64,000 bases of DNA, from NCBI GenBank assembly GCA_964030475.1, contig CAXIPT010000008.1, forward strand, positions 5,102,290 through 5,166,289, given 5' to 3'. This stretch comes from Tethya wilhelma. Lineage: Eukaryota > Porifera > Demospongiae > Tethyida > Tethyidae. Shown here in pieces: positions 52,708 to 64,000 of this stretch. The notes beneath the pieces were generated by a model. That model had not been told where the DNA came from and ran no database searches. It was given only the letters and a program-made list of their open reading frames with translations. The translations under genes were made by a program, and so were the position numbers. Position 1 is the first letter of the stretch. Each line of letters opens with the position of its first letter.

Positions 52708-54620
52708 ATGTATCGGGTAAAAAGAGGACTAAAGATAGTGGCACTGTTGCTCATCACCATTCCAGTCATGCTTCTAATCTTTTTTTCTGTGAAGAATCCC
52801 TCAACAGCTACTGTACCCAACTCTGAGGAACCTCTCTCTCTGTCACATCTTCATGTCCTTGAGGCTGTCAGACGGGAACTAGCAAGAAACAAGCCACAAG
52901 GTAGTAGTGACATGTGGTACAAGAGAACTGTAAACCACGACAAGGTGTACCTTGAGCAGTACAAAATCCATGATGAAGAAATGGATTTCCAGCTGGAGGT
53001 GGAACAGGGGAGATATGTCGAAAGTGAGAACCAAGATAGCAATGGTGTTGGAGACAAAGAAAATGAAGCAACTACTATTGTGACAGCCATTGTTGTTCGT
53101 AGACCAAACAATAGAACAGATGACAAAGAATTGGCAGCGATTTCTAAACCACACAAATTTGTGTCTGATTCTCAGTTGAATCGACCATTGCAGACACTAG
53201 GGGATGAGCCAACATTCCACAATGACCGAGACAGTCCATATCGACCCTCTTTGGAAGCGACTCAATTGAAGCAGAACCCACCAACTCTCTTACCAACTGA
53301 CGTACACAGGTTAGACAGCAACCCCTCTGTCCATTCTCAATCAAAGCTTTCCCTACCACAGCAAAGAGACAACCCCCGTAATCTCCCAGCAGCTAATAAG
53401 TACCAAGCAAACTTTCAACGCAAAAATGCTCCAGCCTATCCCATATCTCATAGGAACTATTCAAAGGTTTATAACGAGTATATCCTCCAAAGAAAGAACA
53501 AGAGGCTTGCAGAGATCAAGGAGGAGCAAAGAAAGAAGATAGCTGCTCAAAATCTACTGAAGAATAGTTGTCAAGGGACCAAGTACTGTTTAGCTGGGAT
53601 ACCCGAAGACATTCGCTGGATGCACGATGAGTGTTTTGTCGAAGCTTTGAAAGATCACAACAGGAGCAAGATTGAACTGAATCCGTGCAAATGTGAGCTA
53701 TTGAAACGCACGGATGAATTCTCAAAAGCAAACGTTGGTCTCGTGAGTCTGGCTGGTTCTGGTAACACTTGGCTGAGAGGGTTACTGGAGAAGGCAACTA
53801 ACATATGTACTGCCTCAATGTGGTGTGACCCCGTGCTTCGGGCCAAGGACTTCTGTGCTGAAGCTCTTCATACCAGTTTAGCACTGGCAATAAAGAACCA
53901 TGATCCAACTGTAAGATGGCGCGGGCAGCGCATACCAAAGGGTGGTTCCAACTATAACAAGCCTGCGTTTGATGTCGTGGTGTTTCTCCATCGAGATCCG
54001 TACGAGGCCATGATCGCCGAGTGGAATAGAGCCCTGGGGGAACACGTACGCACTGCAACTCTCCACTATAAGAATGTGCCGTTGAAGTACAAGATATTAT
54101 CTTCGTCGAGTGATCAACACAAGGCATATTTTGGGAAAGAAGCTTTTGGTAAGTGAATGTTTACATTATCAACATCATCCATTTTGTTGTGAATACATTT
54201 GTGCAAATTTCTCTTTGTGGTGACATTTAATTTTCCCTAATTGCAGGAGATGATCCTGACTGGGAGAGGGAGGTCAGGCGGCAGATTGCTAACTGGGAGG
54301 AGATGGTTACTCATCTCATCATTCGGAGTGCCAATAAGCCGGTCTTGGTGGTCAGGTATGAAGATCTCCGCCAAGATGCAATCGGTCAGGTGAAACGGAT
54401 TCTCAAATTCCTCAGATTTGATCAATTTACCGAGCAAGAGATCGAATCAAGATTAGAGACCGGTTTTCAGAGTTATCGTCGCAATCACTCAGCTGATGCC
54501 TTTGATCACTACACTCAAGATCAGAAGACCTACGTGAACAGCGTCATTAGGAGAGTAGAGCAGAAAATCAGTCAGCACGGCATAGATCAGTTCATTCCAC
54601 TCAGCAACTATATACGATAG
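52708..54620 (+). CDS. WSCD-like Golgi sulfotransferase
   Basis: Two exons, 52708-54148 and 54247-54620; 604 residues. Type II membrane protein: basic MYRVKRG, then an anchor (residues 8-28). A long stem (about 30-330) is predicted disordered and rich in Asn, Gln and Pro. The sulfotransferase domain begins near 340: the PAPS 5'-phosphosulfate loop is VGLVSLAGSGNTWLRGLLE, the 3'-phosphate region is VVFLHRDPYEAMIAEWNR, and the C-terminal part has PVLVVRYEDLRQD and VKRILKFLRF. This matches the WSCD1/WSCD2 catalytic region, but there is no WSC lectin domain. Vertebrate WSCD proteins have been linked to sialic-acid 8-O-sulfation; whether that applies here is unknown. A CA tract ends directly at the exon 1 acceptor. 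Confidence 0.85.
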
Positions 54621-54841
54621 TAGAAATCACGTTTTGTTCTGTGTGTGTGCATTCAGTTTTTATCATAAGTATATAAATTTATACCACCCAGTCCCACTCA
54701 GGTTGCTGTGCAAGTGTTTGCAGTCTATTGACCTTTGACCTTATGCATGCACTCATATTGCACGTGACTAAAAAACACAAACCTCAACCCGAGCTAGCTA
54801 GAGACAGTGCACGATCCTGTGAAGTGAAGCTGGGCTCACTC

Positions 54842-55266
54842 ATGAAGAACACAATGGACTGGTCTCAGCCAGAAGACAACAGCGATGGTTCTGATGAGGG
54901 CTCTCCCTTGCTCGCACGAAAAGCTGGTGCGTTACAGAGCAGCAGCGACTACACTGAAGTGGACACTAGCCGAGAGGGGAAAGCCACTGGAGCAAAGTGA
55001 GTAGAATACACCACAGAATATGGACGCATCAAACACCGGTCAAAAAATAGGTACTGTGTGTACATTGGCGTGCTCGCGGTCTAAATTATGAATAAGTAGC
55101 AGCATTTGTGATGATGCAATAGCTTTGCATTTTCTACGGAAATTTGTGTGTGCATAATTTCCAACAAACCTGTATAATTTCAAATTTGTGGCCACATTTC
55201 TCTAATTGAGGGTTGTATGGTAATTGTGGTGCCACAGATTCTGGTCTCAAGTTTACATGTGCTAAA

Positions 55267-55326
<60 letters not shown>

Positions 55327-56067
55327 AGTATGCCTTCACTTGCTTCACGGAGCACTCTTCTCATCGTATCTGCTTCTCGACCTGGGAGATCTACGCCATG
55401 ATTCTTCCCATCCTCATCCTCCTCACCTACCTGCCCTCCTTCAAGCTCCTAGCCTATGCTGCGTACGTTGGCTCCATCTTTCTGGCCATTGCTATGATCG
55501 TAAGTCACCAACACTCATCCTACAGCAAAGTAGGATCTTGGCAGTAGCATCTTACTGGTATTCACATTTTATTTATCGGAATTTATGTTGTCTGTGTCTA
55601 AACAGAAGAGGACTTAAAACTGTGACATTATTGTGTTTTGTTTCTTTTTTTTCTTTCTTTCTCCCTGTCTTAATAACTGACTGATTCCAGGTGGTGTATG
55701 TGTATGGTGGGAGCCATGAATTCTGCACCTTCTCACACATCCATGGTGATTCAGTGAGGTACCTACCCGAGACCTGGATGGGCGTGGCACAGTGGTTCGG
55801 AGTCACTGCCTTCCTCTTCTGTGTTCACAGCATGGTGAGTTAAAACCCTCCTTCAAACTGAGTGGCCTATATCACCATGTGCAGTGCGATAGTACCATGC
55901 TGTTGTTTCCTACAGGTGATTCCCCTTCAGAGCACGATGAAGAGACCTCAAAACATGACCATTCTTTTGGACTTTGCTGCTGTTGTTGTGGTGGTGATCA
56001 ATCTGCCGTTTGCACTCTATGGATACTTCCTCTTTGGTGAAGCTACCAGTGGTATGTTTTGTCTAAA

Positions 56068-56112
<45 letters not shown>

Positions 56113-56990
56113 TCTCTCTCCCTCTCTCTCTCTCTGTGTTTTTTTTTTTGCTAATGCTATGAATTAGTGTACACATTTTCTATTGAATTGTTGTTTAGGT
56201 TATGTCTTTGAGAATATTCCTGGAGGTACATTTGAGAATATTGTGAGACTCTTTCTCTCTCTTGAGCTCTCCCTCACCTTCCCCATCGTGATAAAACCTG
56301 CCACTGATGTCATGGAGGAGATCTTTTGGAATTTTCTCTCGGTTCGTTGGATAGTGGTTTCCGACTAAATCTATGATCTAATTATATGAAGAATAGATAA
56401 ATTTTACAGAATCTTGGTTGCTTATGTGCATATATCTGTTTGTTTTTTTTAGTTCATTTCAAGGCAAGTAGACAGAACAACCTATGCCATTGAAAACTTT
56501 CAAAAGAGTGAAGTAAGATCATATTTTGTCTATTTTTTGCTCACTGGATGATTCTTGCAACACATACACACACACACACACGGACCTACAGCAACTGTCT
56601 TTCCGTCTTTTGCGTTTTTTGACAGTCTGTATCATTCGTACCCTCCTTGTCCTCGTCTCTTGGGCAGTGGCTGTTGGGATCCCTCGCTTCGAGCTCTGTC
56701 TGGCGCTGGTTGGCAGCCTGGCCACCACCATCCTTGCCTTCATTCTTCCTCCTCTCTTCCACCTGACCCTCTTCTGGGAGGTAGCACACATAGCTCGGAG
56801 GATCTTCCACATCGTGCTGCTGGGTGTGGGGATCATGGTGACATGCTTTGCCACGGGCATCAACCTCTACATGGCCATTATTGGTTATGGCCCTCCGAGT
56901 ACTTGTGATTCGATTCAGAGCAGCTGTTATGTCAACATCACTGACCCAACCGAACACTGCTACACCAACTTCACAGGCCGTGTACTCTGA
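54842..56990 (+). CDS. SLC36-like proton-coupled amino acid transporter (internal exons missing)
   Basis: Visible exons: 54842-54996 (start; acidic SPLLARKAG tail), 55329-55499, 55691-55834, 55916-56051, 56199-56341, 56453-56512, 56592-56990. The Aa_trans/AAAP fold is represented from mid-protein on: WEIYAMILPILILLTYLP, CVHSMVIPLQSTMKRPQN, FALYGYFLFGEATSGYV, LTFPIVIKPATDVMEE, and PRFELCLALVGSLATTILAF, as in SLC36/PAT transporters. The exons that should encode the first four or five membrane helices are absent between 54997 and 55328, where a CA tract sits, so the assembly has probably collapsed there. Exon 7 uses the acceptor before QLSFRLLRF, needed for frame. Its last three exons recur at 57293-58084. 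Confidence 0.82.
55270..55323. repeat. (AC)n microsatellite at SLC36-like gap
   Basis: CA tract followed by gtag| acceptor. Likely site of lost sequence. Confidence 0.9.
56071..56135. repeat. (CT)n microsatellite in SLC36-like intron
   Basis: CT tract with a few C interruptions, about 65 bp upstream of an exon acceptor. Confidence 0.95.
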
Positions 56991-57251
56991 GTGAACTAGT
57001 TACGGACACATTGACACTGGTTTTGAAAGAATGTTGGTTTTTTTGTCATCGTCTTTGTACAACAAAAATGTTATCCTTTTCCCTCGTAATGTATAACTCC
57101 TCATCTAATGACTTACTGTGTGTGTGTATGTGTGCGTACATATCCCTCCATAGTTCCCTAATGTATTTGTTAGCTTGGATAATGAGATTAATTTTTTCCT
57201 CCTATTAACATTAATACTATTGATGCCAGAATGATGTATATAAAGAGCACA

Positions 57252-58345
57252 NATGAATTAGTGTACACATTTTCTATTGAATTGTTGTTTAGGTTATGTC
57301 TTTGAGAATATTCCTGGAGGTACATTTGAGAATATTGTGAGACTCTTTCTCTCTCTTGAGCTCTCCCTCACCTTCCCCATCGTGATAAAACCTGCCACTG
57401 ATGTCATGGAGGAGATCTTTTGGAATTTTCTCTCGGTTCGTTGGATAGTGGTTTCCGACTAAATCTATGATCTAATTATATGAAGAATAGATAAATTTTA
57501 CAGAATCTTGGTTGCTTATGTGCATATATCTGTTTGTTTTTTTTAGTTCATTTCAAGGCAAGTAGACAGAACAACCTATGCCATTGAAAACTTTCAAAAG
57601 AGTGAAGTAAGATCATATTTTGTCTATTTTTTGCTCACTGGATGATTCTTGCAACACATACACACACACACACACGGACCTACAGCAACTGTCTTTCCGT
57701 CTTTTGCGTTTTTTGACAGTCTGTATCATTCGTACCCTCCTTGTCCTCGTCTCTTGGGCAGTGGCTGTTGGGATCCCTCGCTTCGAGCTCTGTCTGGCGC
57801 TGGTTGGCAGCCTGGCCACCACCATCCTTGCCTTCATTCTTCCTCCTCTCTTCCACCTGACCCTCTTCTGGGAGGTAGCACACATAGCTCGGAGGATCTT
57901 CCACATCGTGCTGCTGGGTGTGGGGATCATGGTGACATGCTTTGCCACGGGCATCAACCTCTACATGGCCATTATTGGTTATGGCCCTCCGAGTACTTGT
58001 GATTCGATTCAGAGCAGCTGTTATGTCAACATCACTGACCCAACCGAACACTGCTACACCAACTTCACAGGCCGTGTACTCTGAGTGAACTAGTTACGGA
58101 CACATTGACACTGGTTTTGAAAGAATGTTGGTTTTTTTGTCATCGTCTTTGTACAACAAAAATGTTATCCTTTTCCCTCGTAATGTATAACTCCTCATCT
58201 AATGACTTACTGTGTGTGTGTATGTGTGCGTACATATCCCTCCATAGTTCCCTAATGTATTTGTTAGCTTGGATAATGAGATTAATTTTTTCCTCCTATT
58301 AACATTAATACTATTGATGCCAGAATGATGTATATAAAGAGCACA
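57252..58345. repeat. single-N join and exact repeat of 56159-57251
   Basis: One N at 57252 is followed by sequence matching from about 56159 at a constant 1094-bp offset, with no difference seen. It contains the last three SLC36-like exons again (57293-57435, 57547-57606, 57686-58084). Unmerged contig overlap. Confidence 0.92.
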
Positions 58346-58391
58346 CTTGCATGATACAACATACATAATTGTTATATATAACTTTAAAAAT

Positions 58392-59546
58392 TCATACTGC
58401 TGAACAGCACTTTGAAGGGAGGGTGTCAAAGTTGTAACGATATGCCTTAATATCCTCAAACTCCTTCTCGCACACTCGTCCACTATGAGCAAGACGTTGG
58501 TGCATTATCACCATCTCGCCTATTGCCGGCTGGATCACTATCATGTTGTTCTTACAGCCTCTTGGGCGGCCAATGTTAGTGTCAAAATAGATGTTGTGAT
58601 TCCAATCAATGTCTTTGTAAGGAGATAGCCACGTTCCCATGGCAACATCTTCATTGTTGTAAGGATGAAGGAACTCGGCCTGCGACAGGAGCCTTGCTAC
58701 TAGTGTGTGAGACAAGATGTAGCCACCGGAGTGAGCAAAACGGATAAAGTTGTCGCAAAGAAACCAGTCTGGTTCCTTTAGCTTCTCCTCTCCTCTTGGG
58801 TTACCGTTGCCTTCAAAGTAGCCTAGGTAGGCGTTGGAATTGCTCTGCTGGAGATCATATATGACGTCATCTAAGAGTTTCTCGACACGGATGTACACAG
58901 AGTCTCTTGCTTTCATGATGTAGTGAAAATCATAGTTCATGTTAGCCCAGATCAGCTCAAAAAGGGCTGCCTCGCTCTCAGGCATACTGTTTGAGTCGAG
59001 GAATACTACAATGTCCTTGTGCTCCATGCTCTCCTCCTTCACCGAGGTCAAGACATCGGGAGATGCTCCTTTCGCAGGAACGGCAAACCGTACCACCGCA
59101 TTTAAACCTTTCGATTTGACATCTTTCATCCAAGAGTTACGAATGCTGTTTCGCTGTTTTCCGTTTTCTGCTAGCGAGTGTACAATGATGAGGAGGAGTG
59201 TTTTAGCTCTATTAGTTTGACTGTTAGAAGAGTATTCAACAGTGCGCATTGAATGTGGGTTTTCGATTGCTTCGAGCAAACTCTCTGAGACATACTTCAC
59301 TGGACGAGTGGACATGAGTGACACAGGGTGAGATCTTGGATCATTGGACTGACTGTAGACCAGGACAGTGGCCAGCACCGCTACTCCTGCAAAGAGAAGA
59401 ATCACTCCCAGAGCAAAGCAGATGAACCCACACGAGTCGTCATCATCTTCTTCATCTTCGATGTCTTGACGGTAGCGGTCCCTCTTCAACTTCACCTTCT
59501 CTTCTTGCCAGTGACTTTCAGGCATGTTGAAAGGACTACTGTACAT
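58392..59546 (-). CDS. GT31 beta-1,3-glycosyltransferase-like protein with degraded DxD
   Basis: Single exon, 384 residues. Cytosolic tail of about 40 residues (unusually long, acidic, EDEEDDDDS), anchor FICFALGVILLFAGVAVLATVLV (about 42-64), then the Galactosyl_T domain. Conserved elements: SIRNSWM (family IRxTW), NNEDVAMGTWLSP (EDVxxGxWL), and a KCC end shared with the neighbour. The metal-binding site that should read as in the neighbour (KCDDDTF) is KARDSVY, so the DxD triad is lost. It may be inactive, or bind the nucleotide differently. Head-to-head with the canonical B3GALT6-like gene, 414 bp away, which suggests an old local duplication with one copy losing its intron or being retroposed. 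Confidence 0.85.
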   Translation of the reverse strand: MYSSPFNMPESHWQEEKVKLKRDRYRQDIEDEEDDDDSCGFICFALGVILLFAGVAVLATVLVYSQSNDPRSHPVSLMSTRPVKYVSESLLEAIENPHSMRTVEYSSNSQTNRAKTLLLIIVHSLAENGKQRNSIRNSWMKDVKSKGLNAVVRFAVPAKGASPDVLTSVKEESMEHKDIVVFLDSNSMPESEAALFELIWANMNYDFHYIMKARDSVYIRVEKLLDDVIYDLQQSNSNAYLGYFEGNGNPRGEEKLKEPDWFLCDNFIRFAHSGGYILSHTLVARLLSQAEFLHPYNNEDVAMGTWLSPYKDIDWNHNIYFDTNIGRPRGCKNNMIVIQPAIGEMVIMHQRLAHSGRVCEKEFEDIKAYRYNFDTLPSKCCSAV

Positions 59547-59960
59547 AATTTCGAGTATTTAGAACAACAAGCACACTTAAAAGAAATCAAACCTGTAACA
59601 GTTTTGGGCTTTTTCTCACGTCTATTGAGTCCTTTCTAGTTTACTTGAGTTGTATTCCTCGTATGTAGTGCCCTGCTTGTGATGTACGCTTCCAGGTACA
59701 GTTGGAGCCAGAAAATTATCGTAATCACACCCTTTTTATTTAGATGACGTCATAACAACGAAATATTAAAATCTGCTGAGTTGGCAAAAGTGAAGCTCAT
59801 TTACCGGTAGCGATAAAATAAATTACAGTTTGTTCACTGATGTCTTGAGATCCTTGTAAACAGCTCCAAGTACAAAGTTCTCAATAAAAGCTGCTACTCA
59901 ACCGTATAAATCGTTGAATGACAGCAAGCTACCTATGTTTCTCCCCTCGGACAAGTTGCT
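59547..59960. promoter_or_regulatory. divergent promoter of GT31 pair
   Basis: 414 bp between opposed start codons. No TATA box or other element was singled out. Confidence 0.45.
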
Positions 59961-61925
59961 ATGACCATCAACCTTCGCTGTTGTTTGCTCTCTGGAGTCT
60001 CAGCCACTGTGTGCATCACAATCTCTCTAACGGTGTGGGTCATGCGTGTGGACCATTCTCAAGACCTTGAGATCCTCCCCAGGAACGAAACTCTCGACGA
60101 ACTGTTGCTGGTGATGATTCATTCTCGTGGAGACTATGAAGGGATGGAAAGAAGGAGGGCAATCAGAGAGACTTGGCTCTCGAATATTGATGAGATTGCT
60201 CTGGGCGTGGGAAAGGCTGTCAATTACAAGTAAGGATGTGGTAACATTGAGGATAGCATCATTGATTCATGTGTCTATGCAATTTGTTGCTGTTAGTACT
60301 GGTGTGTATAAAAGTTGTCCTGATATTATCAAATTTGTACATATTCACTCCCCTATTTCACACCACAGGGTTATGAATGTCTTCATTGGAGCAATTATGA
60401 GTAATTTTAGCCAGCCAAAGTCACTGCTTGAGGATATTTGAGTGATATTGTGTTACATGTGTGGCTTAATAGGTACTTAATGAATGTTTGTTGAGCTTCA
60501 AAGTGGCTAGAATTAGTGGCACTTGGCTTCGAACTCAAACTCTGCAACATGACACAATGCTTGCAAGTAGCTAATAATAGTGCCATCCTTCCTCCCCAGC
60601 ATGTGTGGTGCAGTCTTTGTATTGGGACAATGGTCACATGTCCCCAGTGCTAGAGTGTGGTAACCATGGTTTGTGATGATTATTGTTGATAAGTACTTTA
60701 TCATAACTGTAATGTGTGATTTGGTAACTTTTTTTTGTCCTGTTTGTGTGATTGGCCAACTTTTTTGTCTGTTGTTTCTTTCCACTAACTCCATGTTAGA
60801 AACATCTTACCTTACACAATGCATGTCCTTAGTGACTCAATTTGGAAGTGTCTGTTTTTCAATTCTGGGAATGTACACTAAGTAACCTACCAGTAGCCAT
60901 TATCTTCATGGTGTTGTGTGTCATCTTTTCCATAGAAACAACTAGTATAGTATGCATGATTAAGTGCTCGAAATTTAGTTCAGCATTCCCATAACATTGA
61001 CTGCATTCATTGTTGTTTGACGGTAGCCTCGTGAACCAGGCCTTGCCTGCTATGCTTAGCAATTATTGCTAAGCACAGGGAGGGTCTCGTTTACAAGACT
61101 AGTTTGATGGTCCATTGAACAAGAACTTGACTGTCACGTTTTGAGCTTTGTAGCATGGAATTTTGGTTCTCACAAATAAGGTTGTAATGTGTCTTAACTT
61201 CCCTGTGCAGATTTGTTCTGGGCGGCAAAGACATTCTGGACGAGGCCAGGAGAAATTTGACACGAGAGCAAAAAGAGTATGGAGATTTGATACTTTTTAA
61301 TGATGTAACCGATTCACACGACTCACTGACCCTGCGGACTCTCAGGGGATTCCAGTACCTCACAAGTAGCCAGCTCAACCATTCATACATGCTAAAGTGT
61401 GACGACGACACATTCATAAATCTTAAACCAATCATTTCTGAACTCAGCGAAAGAGAACACCCCAACCGACTTTACTGGGGAGAGTTTCTTGGAAACAGCG
61501 AGGTCATCACAGACGGCATCTATGCAGAGCTGGGCTGGAGCATCTGTGAAAGTTACCTTCCCTATCCGTACGGTGGAGGATATGTACTGTCTAAAGATTT
61601 GATCGAACTGATGTCTGCAAATGCCGACTATCTTAAACTCTTCACCAACGAAGATGTAGCGATAGGGGCTTGGTTGGCACCTTATACCACGGAGTATAGA
61701 TTCGATGCCCGGTTCAATACGGGCTCAGCTAGCAGAGGCTGCAAGAGACAGTTTATTGTCGTGCACAAAGTCCCGGCAGTACAGATGTACGACTATTTTC
61801 GTGCAGTAAAGAAGGACGGGTATCCTTGTAATAGAAGTAACAGGTGGTTTGGATGGTATGGGTATATCTACAACTGGAATGTTTTGCCGTCCAAGTGCTG
61901 TAAACGAAAGAGGAGGATTCCATAG
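59961..61925 (+). CDS. B3GALT6: beta-1,3-galactosyltransferase 6-like
   Basis: Two exons, 59961-60229 and 61211-61925; 327 residues. Short tail, anchor at residues about 10-30 (SGVSATVCITISLTVWVM), little stem, then the GT31 domain: RRAIRETWLS, FVLGG, HSYMLKCDDDTFINL (DDD metal site), LYWGEFLG, YPYGGGYVLSKDL, and NEDVAIGAWLAP. B3GALT6 adds the second galactose of the glycosaminoglycan-protein linker in the Golgi; length and motif set fit this member better than B3GALT1-5. The single intron (980 bp) is long for this window and no other gene was seen in it. The protein ends KCCKRKRR. Confidence 0.88.
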
Positions 61926-63851
61926 CATTTTCAGTGTGTGTTTGTTTGTTGGCATTGTTATTGTCTTATTTATTTTACTAATAACGTTCAATGGTTAATT
62001 TTGCTTTATTTGTTTCCTGTGGGTGGGGCTCACTGCGGCAAACTACTATACAGTGGGTGTGTCACAAGCTCACGTGAGTTTTTTAAAATGGCAGGTTGAG
62101 TTGAAGCATACTTCGCTCTTCGTTTTTGTCAATTAACAGTGTTTCAAGTGGAACAGTAAGTTATCATTCATGCGGACATATTGTACACATAGCTGTGCAG
62201 TAAATTGCGGCATGCTCAGGGTGGCTTGTTCAAAGATATGCGCCCTCCTTTGACTTCAACAATCTCAATTTTTATTCTGCACTTTTGCCTGTCTAAACGA
62301 ATTGCACAGTGACCAAATGATGTTTACTGGTAACCTAGTTTGCTTTCATAGAATATCCCGGGTTTGTTTGTCTATTGATAATATATTTTGCTCAAATTGA
62401 AATAGTGTACTTTTTGGGCTTGGTGTATAAAACTCATGGGGATATATAGCCAATTCTTTTTTCCCCCAAATTTATTGCCACTCTATCAGTACTGTCTTTT
62501 ATGGGAAAGGGTGGGTGCTCACTGATACATACATTACAAGGTATATGTTGTCCTGTGGATATGCAAATGAAATTATGTAGCGGGGAACTGGGGACACCTG
62601 TGCTGTGTTTTGGTTGGTTTCTTGTTGATGACATTTTGCCTCTGAACCAAACATAGACGCCACATGCTTTTCACTCCCACAGTTTGTGTGTGTGTAAGAG
62701 TCTACTCGGGTAAATCTGTTTCGATAATAATTGTAAGAGTTTTTCAATTTTGCCTCTGCGGTCTTTGCCATCCTTCTGTGCTGTGTCCTTGTCTGTGTCT
62801 GTGTGTGTGTGTGTGTGTGGAGTGGTATGACATAGATACCAGTGTTATGCGATCTCTTGTGTGTTTTCGTTGAACTCTGTGCCTTGAGGGTTTTTTTGCG
62901 TGAGGTTGCTAGCACACACACACACACACTGTGAGGGCTACTGCATGCTTAGATCTTGGGAGGGGAGCTTCAAAGTTGCAAGAAAGAACAAACGAGCAGC
63001 TCTGTATATGCCTCCTCTTGTGCAAACCATCCTCCCACTTTTTCAAGGAAGAAAAACAAAAAACAGTTTGTAGAGAAGTCTGTTCGTCTTTCATGATTTG
63101 TTTGTTGATGTGAAGCTGCTTCTGTGTTGGTGAAATTGAATGCTCTACCAGTACAGTACAGTGTAGCCGGCGTGGACGATAACTTGTATTTCTGATCCAC
63201 AAGAGTTAGTTAGATTTACACCATAGCAAGATGGTATCCAGTGATCAGTGTTGTGTTTCACTCTGGTCTCTCAGTCACACCTTGGTCGGTTTAAGCTAGT
63301 AGTCATTAATATAATATTATGAATGTATAATTATAGCTAATGTGTGGTCATATTGACAGATGTAGCTGCTGTGTGTTTAGATTGTGTCCCACCTTGAATT
63401 CAAAACCTTTGGTCGACAAGGATTTGCTTCCCCTAGCTTGGTTAGCTATCAAGAGAGTGTGTGAGAGAGATCCATATGAGCTCACCAGCAAGACAATATC
63501 TGCCGTCCATGTGGTTGATTTATCATCGTGTACTGTCTTCATAATGTATTATTGAATTGTGTGTGTGTGTGTGTGTGTGTGTGTATGATGTCTATAACTT
63601 GTCCATCCTAAATACGTACTTTTAACTGTATGTAAGAGTGTTTTTAGAGTTTGTTTTCATCATTAGTTCATTTCCTGCTCTCCTTCTCTTCTTAGCCACA
63701 GCTCACTAGAGTGTTAGTGTGTTTACCGGCTGTGTGTGTGTGTGTGTGTGTGTGTGCGTGCGTGCGCTGTATCATAATATTGTGTTGTTGGTTACACAGT
63801 GATGACACTGTTATTTGTAGCTCTCATGTTTATGTGCTTTTAATCACACAG
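61926..63851 (+). other. probable 5' UTR exon and long first intron of a gene leaving the window
   Basis: A donor (gaaca|gtaagtt) at 62155/62156 follows a purine-poor stretch near 62090-62155 that could be a non-coding first exon. The interval to 63851 has GT microsatellites (about 62804-62818, 63561-63584, 63732-63759) and no recognised coding exon. Confidence 0.4.
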
Positions 63852-63905
63852 GTTTATTGTGAGGCAACCTTAGTGCAGTACAGCAGCAGGACAAGATGTC
63901 TAAAG
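63852..63905 (+). CDS. first coding exon of an unidentified gene, cut by the window end
   Basis: A cacag acceptor at 63851 and a gtaagt donor at 63906 bound an exon containing ATG at 63896 (codons M-S-K then a split codon). Only ten coding bases are visible, so no identity can be offered. Confidence 0.4.
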
Positions 63906-64000
63906 GTAAGTTGTTTGTTGGTTGTAAGGTTTGTGTGTGTGTGTGTGAGTCTACTCGGGTAAATCTGTTTCGATAATAATTGTATTAGGGGTCGGGACTC

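Noticed and set aside
50349..52826. His/Thr- or Cys/Val-rich frames such as (TH)n and (CV)n
   Set aside because: Translations of CA/GT microsatellites; no coding support. The same applies near 5602, 13309, 39818, 46553, 48403 and 55134.
52708..54620. WSC-domain protein
   Set aside because: The sulfotransferase half matches WSCD, but the stem has no cysteine-rich WSC repeats.

Overview
The window is eukaryotic and reads as a non-bilaterian animal, most likely a demosponge. The genes are metazoan (SH2D4, WTAP, C1D, importin alpha, RWDD1, CDKL1/4-like kinase, RPS16, GT31 glycosyltransferases, WSCD-like sulfotransferase, SLC36-like transporter). Introns are mostly 50-400 bp with GT-AG ends, intergenic gaps are often only 90-350 bp, and many genes are head-to-head. 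The sequence is AT-rich and full of CA/GT and CT/GA microsatellites. The species assignment is inference.

Layout. 1-6.3 kb is gene-poor: a possible unidentified minus-strand multi-exon gene (about 0.75-2.4 kb), a degenerate minisatellite, an 815-bp TA-flanked inverted-repeat element, and a hammerhead-ribozyme-like motif overlapping a short inverted repeat. 6.4-7.3 kb holds an intronless secreted protein of unnamed family. 7.4-13.6 kb holds C1D (minus) and WTAP (plus), which share an 87-bp divergent promoter. That promoter, C1D exon 1 and most of WTAP are present twice in tandem, and a Mutator-like non-autonomous element lies in C1D intron 1 at one breakpoint. 14.1-18.0 kb is importin alpha (minus), divergent from RWDD1 (18.3-19.6 kb). 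19.7-24.0 kb holds two near-identical copies of a type II membrane nucleotide-diphospho-sugar transferase together with RWDD1 3' exons. The join between them contains an Illumina Nextera adapter, so this is probably two haplotypes joined by the assembler. 24.5-37.7 kb encodes a giant ankyrin-repeat protein of 4150 residues, nearly all in one 12.2-kb exon.

38.3-41.5 kb is an 11-exon orphan two-pass membrane protein. 41.6-43.0 kb is a paralogue of the transferase, divergent from SH2D4 (43.2-45.6 kb), followed by a CDKL1/4-like kinase (46.0-48.1 kb) and RPS16 (minus, 48.4-49.4 kb). 49.7-58.3 kb is badly assembled: two segments are repeated across single-N joins, an HSD17B10-like gene is cut off, and an SLC36-like transporter lacks its early membrane exons at a CA tract. 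A WSCD-like sulfotransferase here is intact. 58.4-61.9 kb is a head-to-head pair of GT31 enzymes, one with a degraded DxD motif and one canonical and B3GALT6-like. The last 2 kb holds the 5' end of a gene that leaves the window.

Functional themes are housekeeping (RNA processing, nuclear import, ribosome) and Golgi glycan building or modification: three nucleotide-sugar-transferase models (two probably alleles), two GT31 enzymes and one sulfotransferase. Exon boundaries were deduced by hand from splice sites and reading phase. For every complete multi-exon gene the exon lengths sum to a whole number of codons, except that no full model could be built for the 0.75-2.4 kb candidate.
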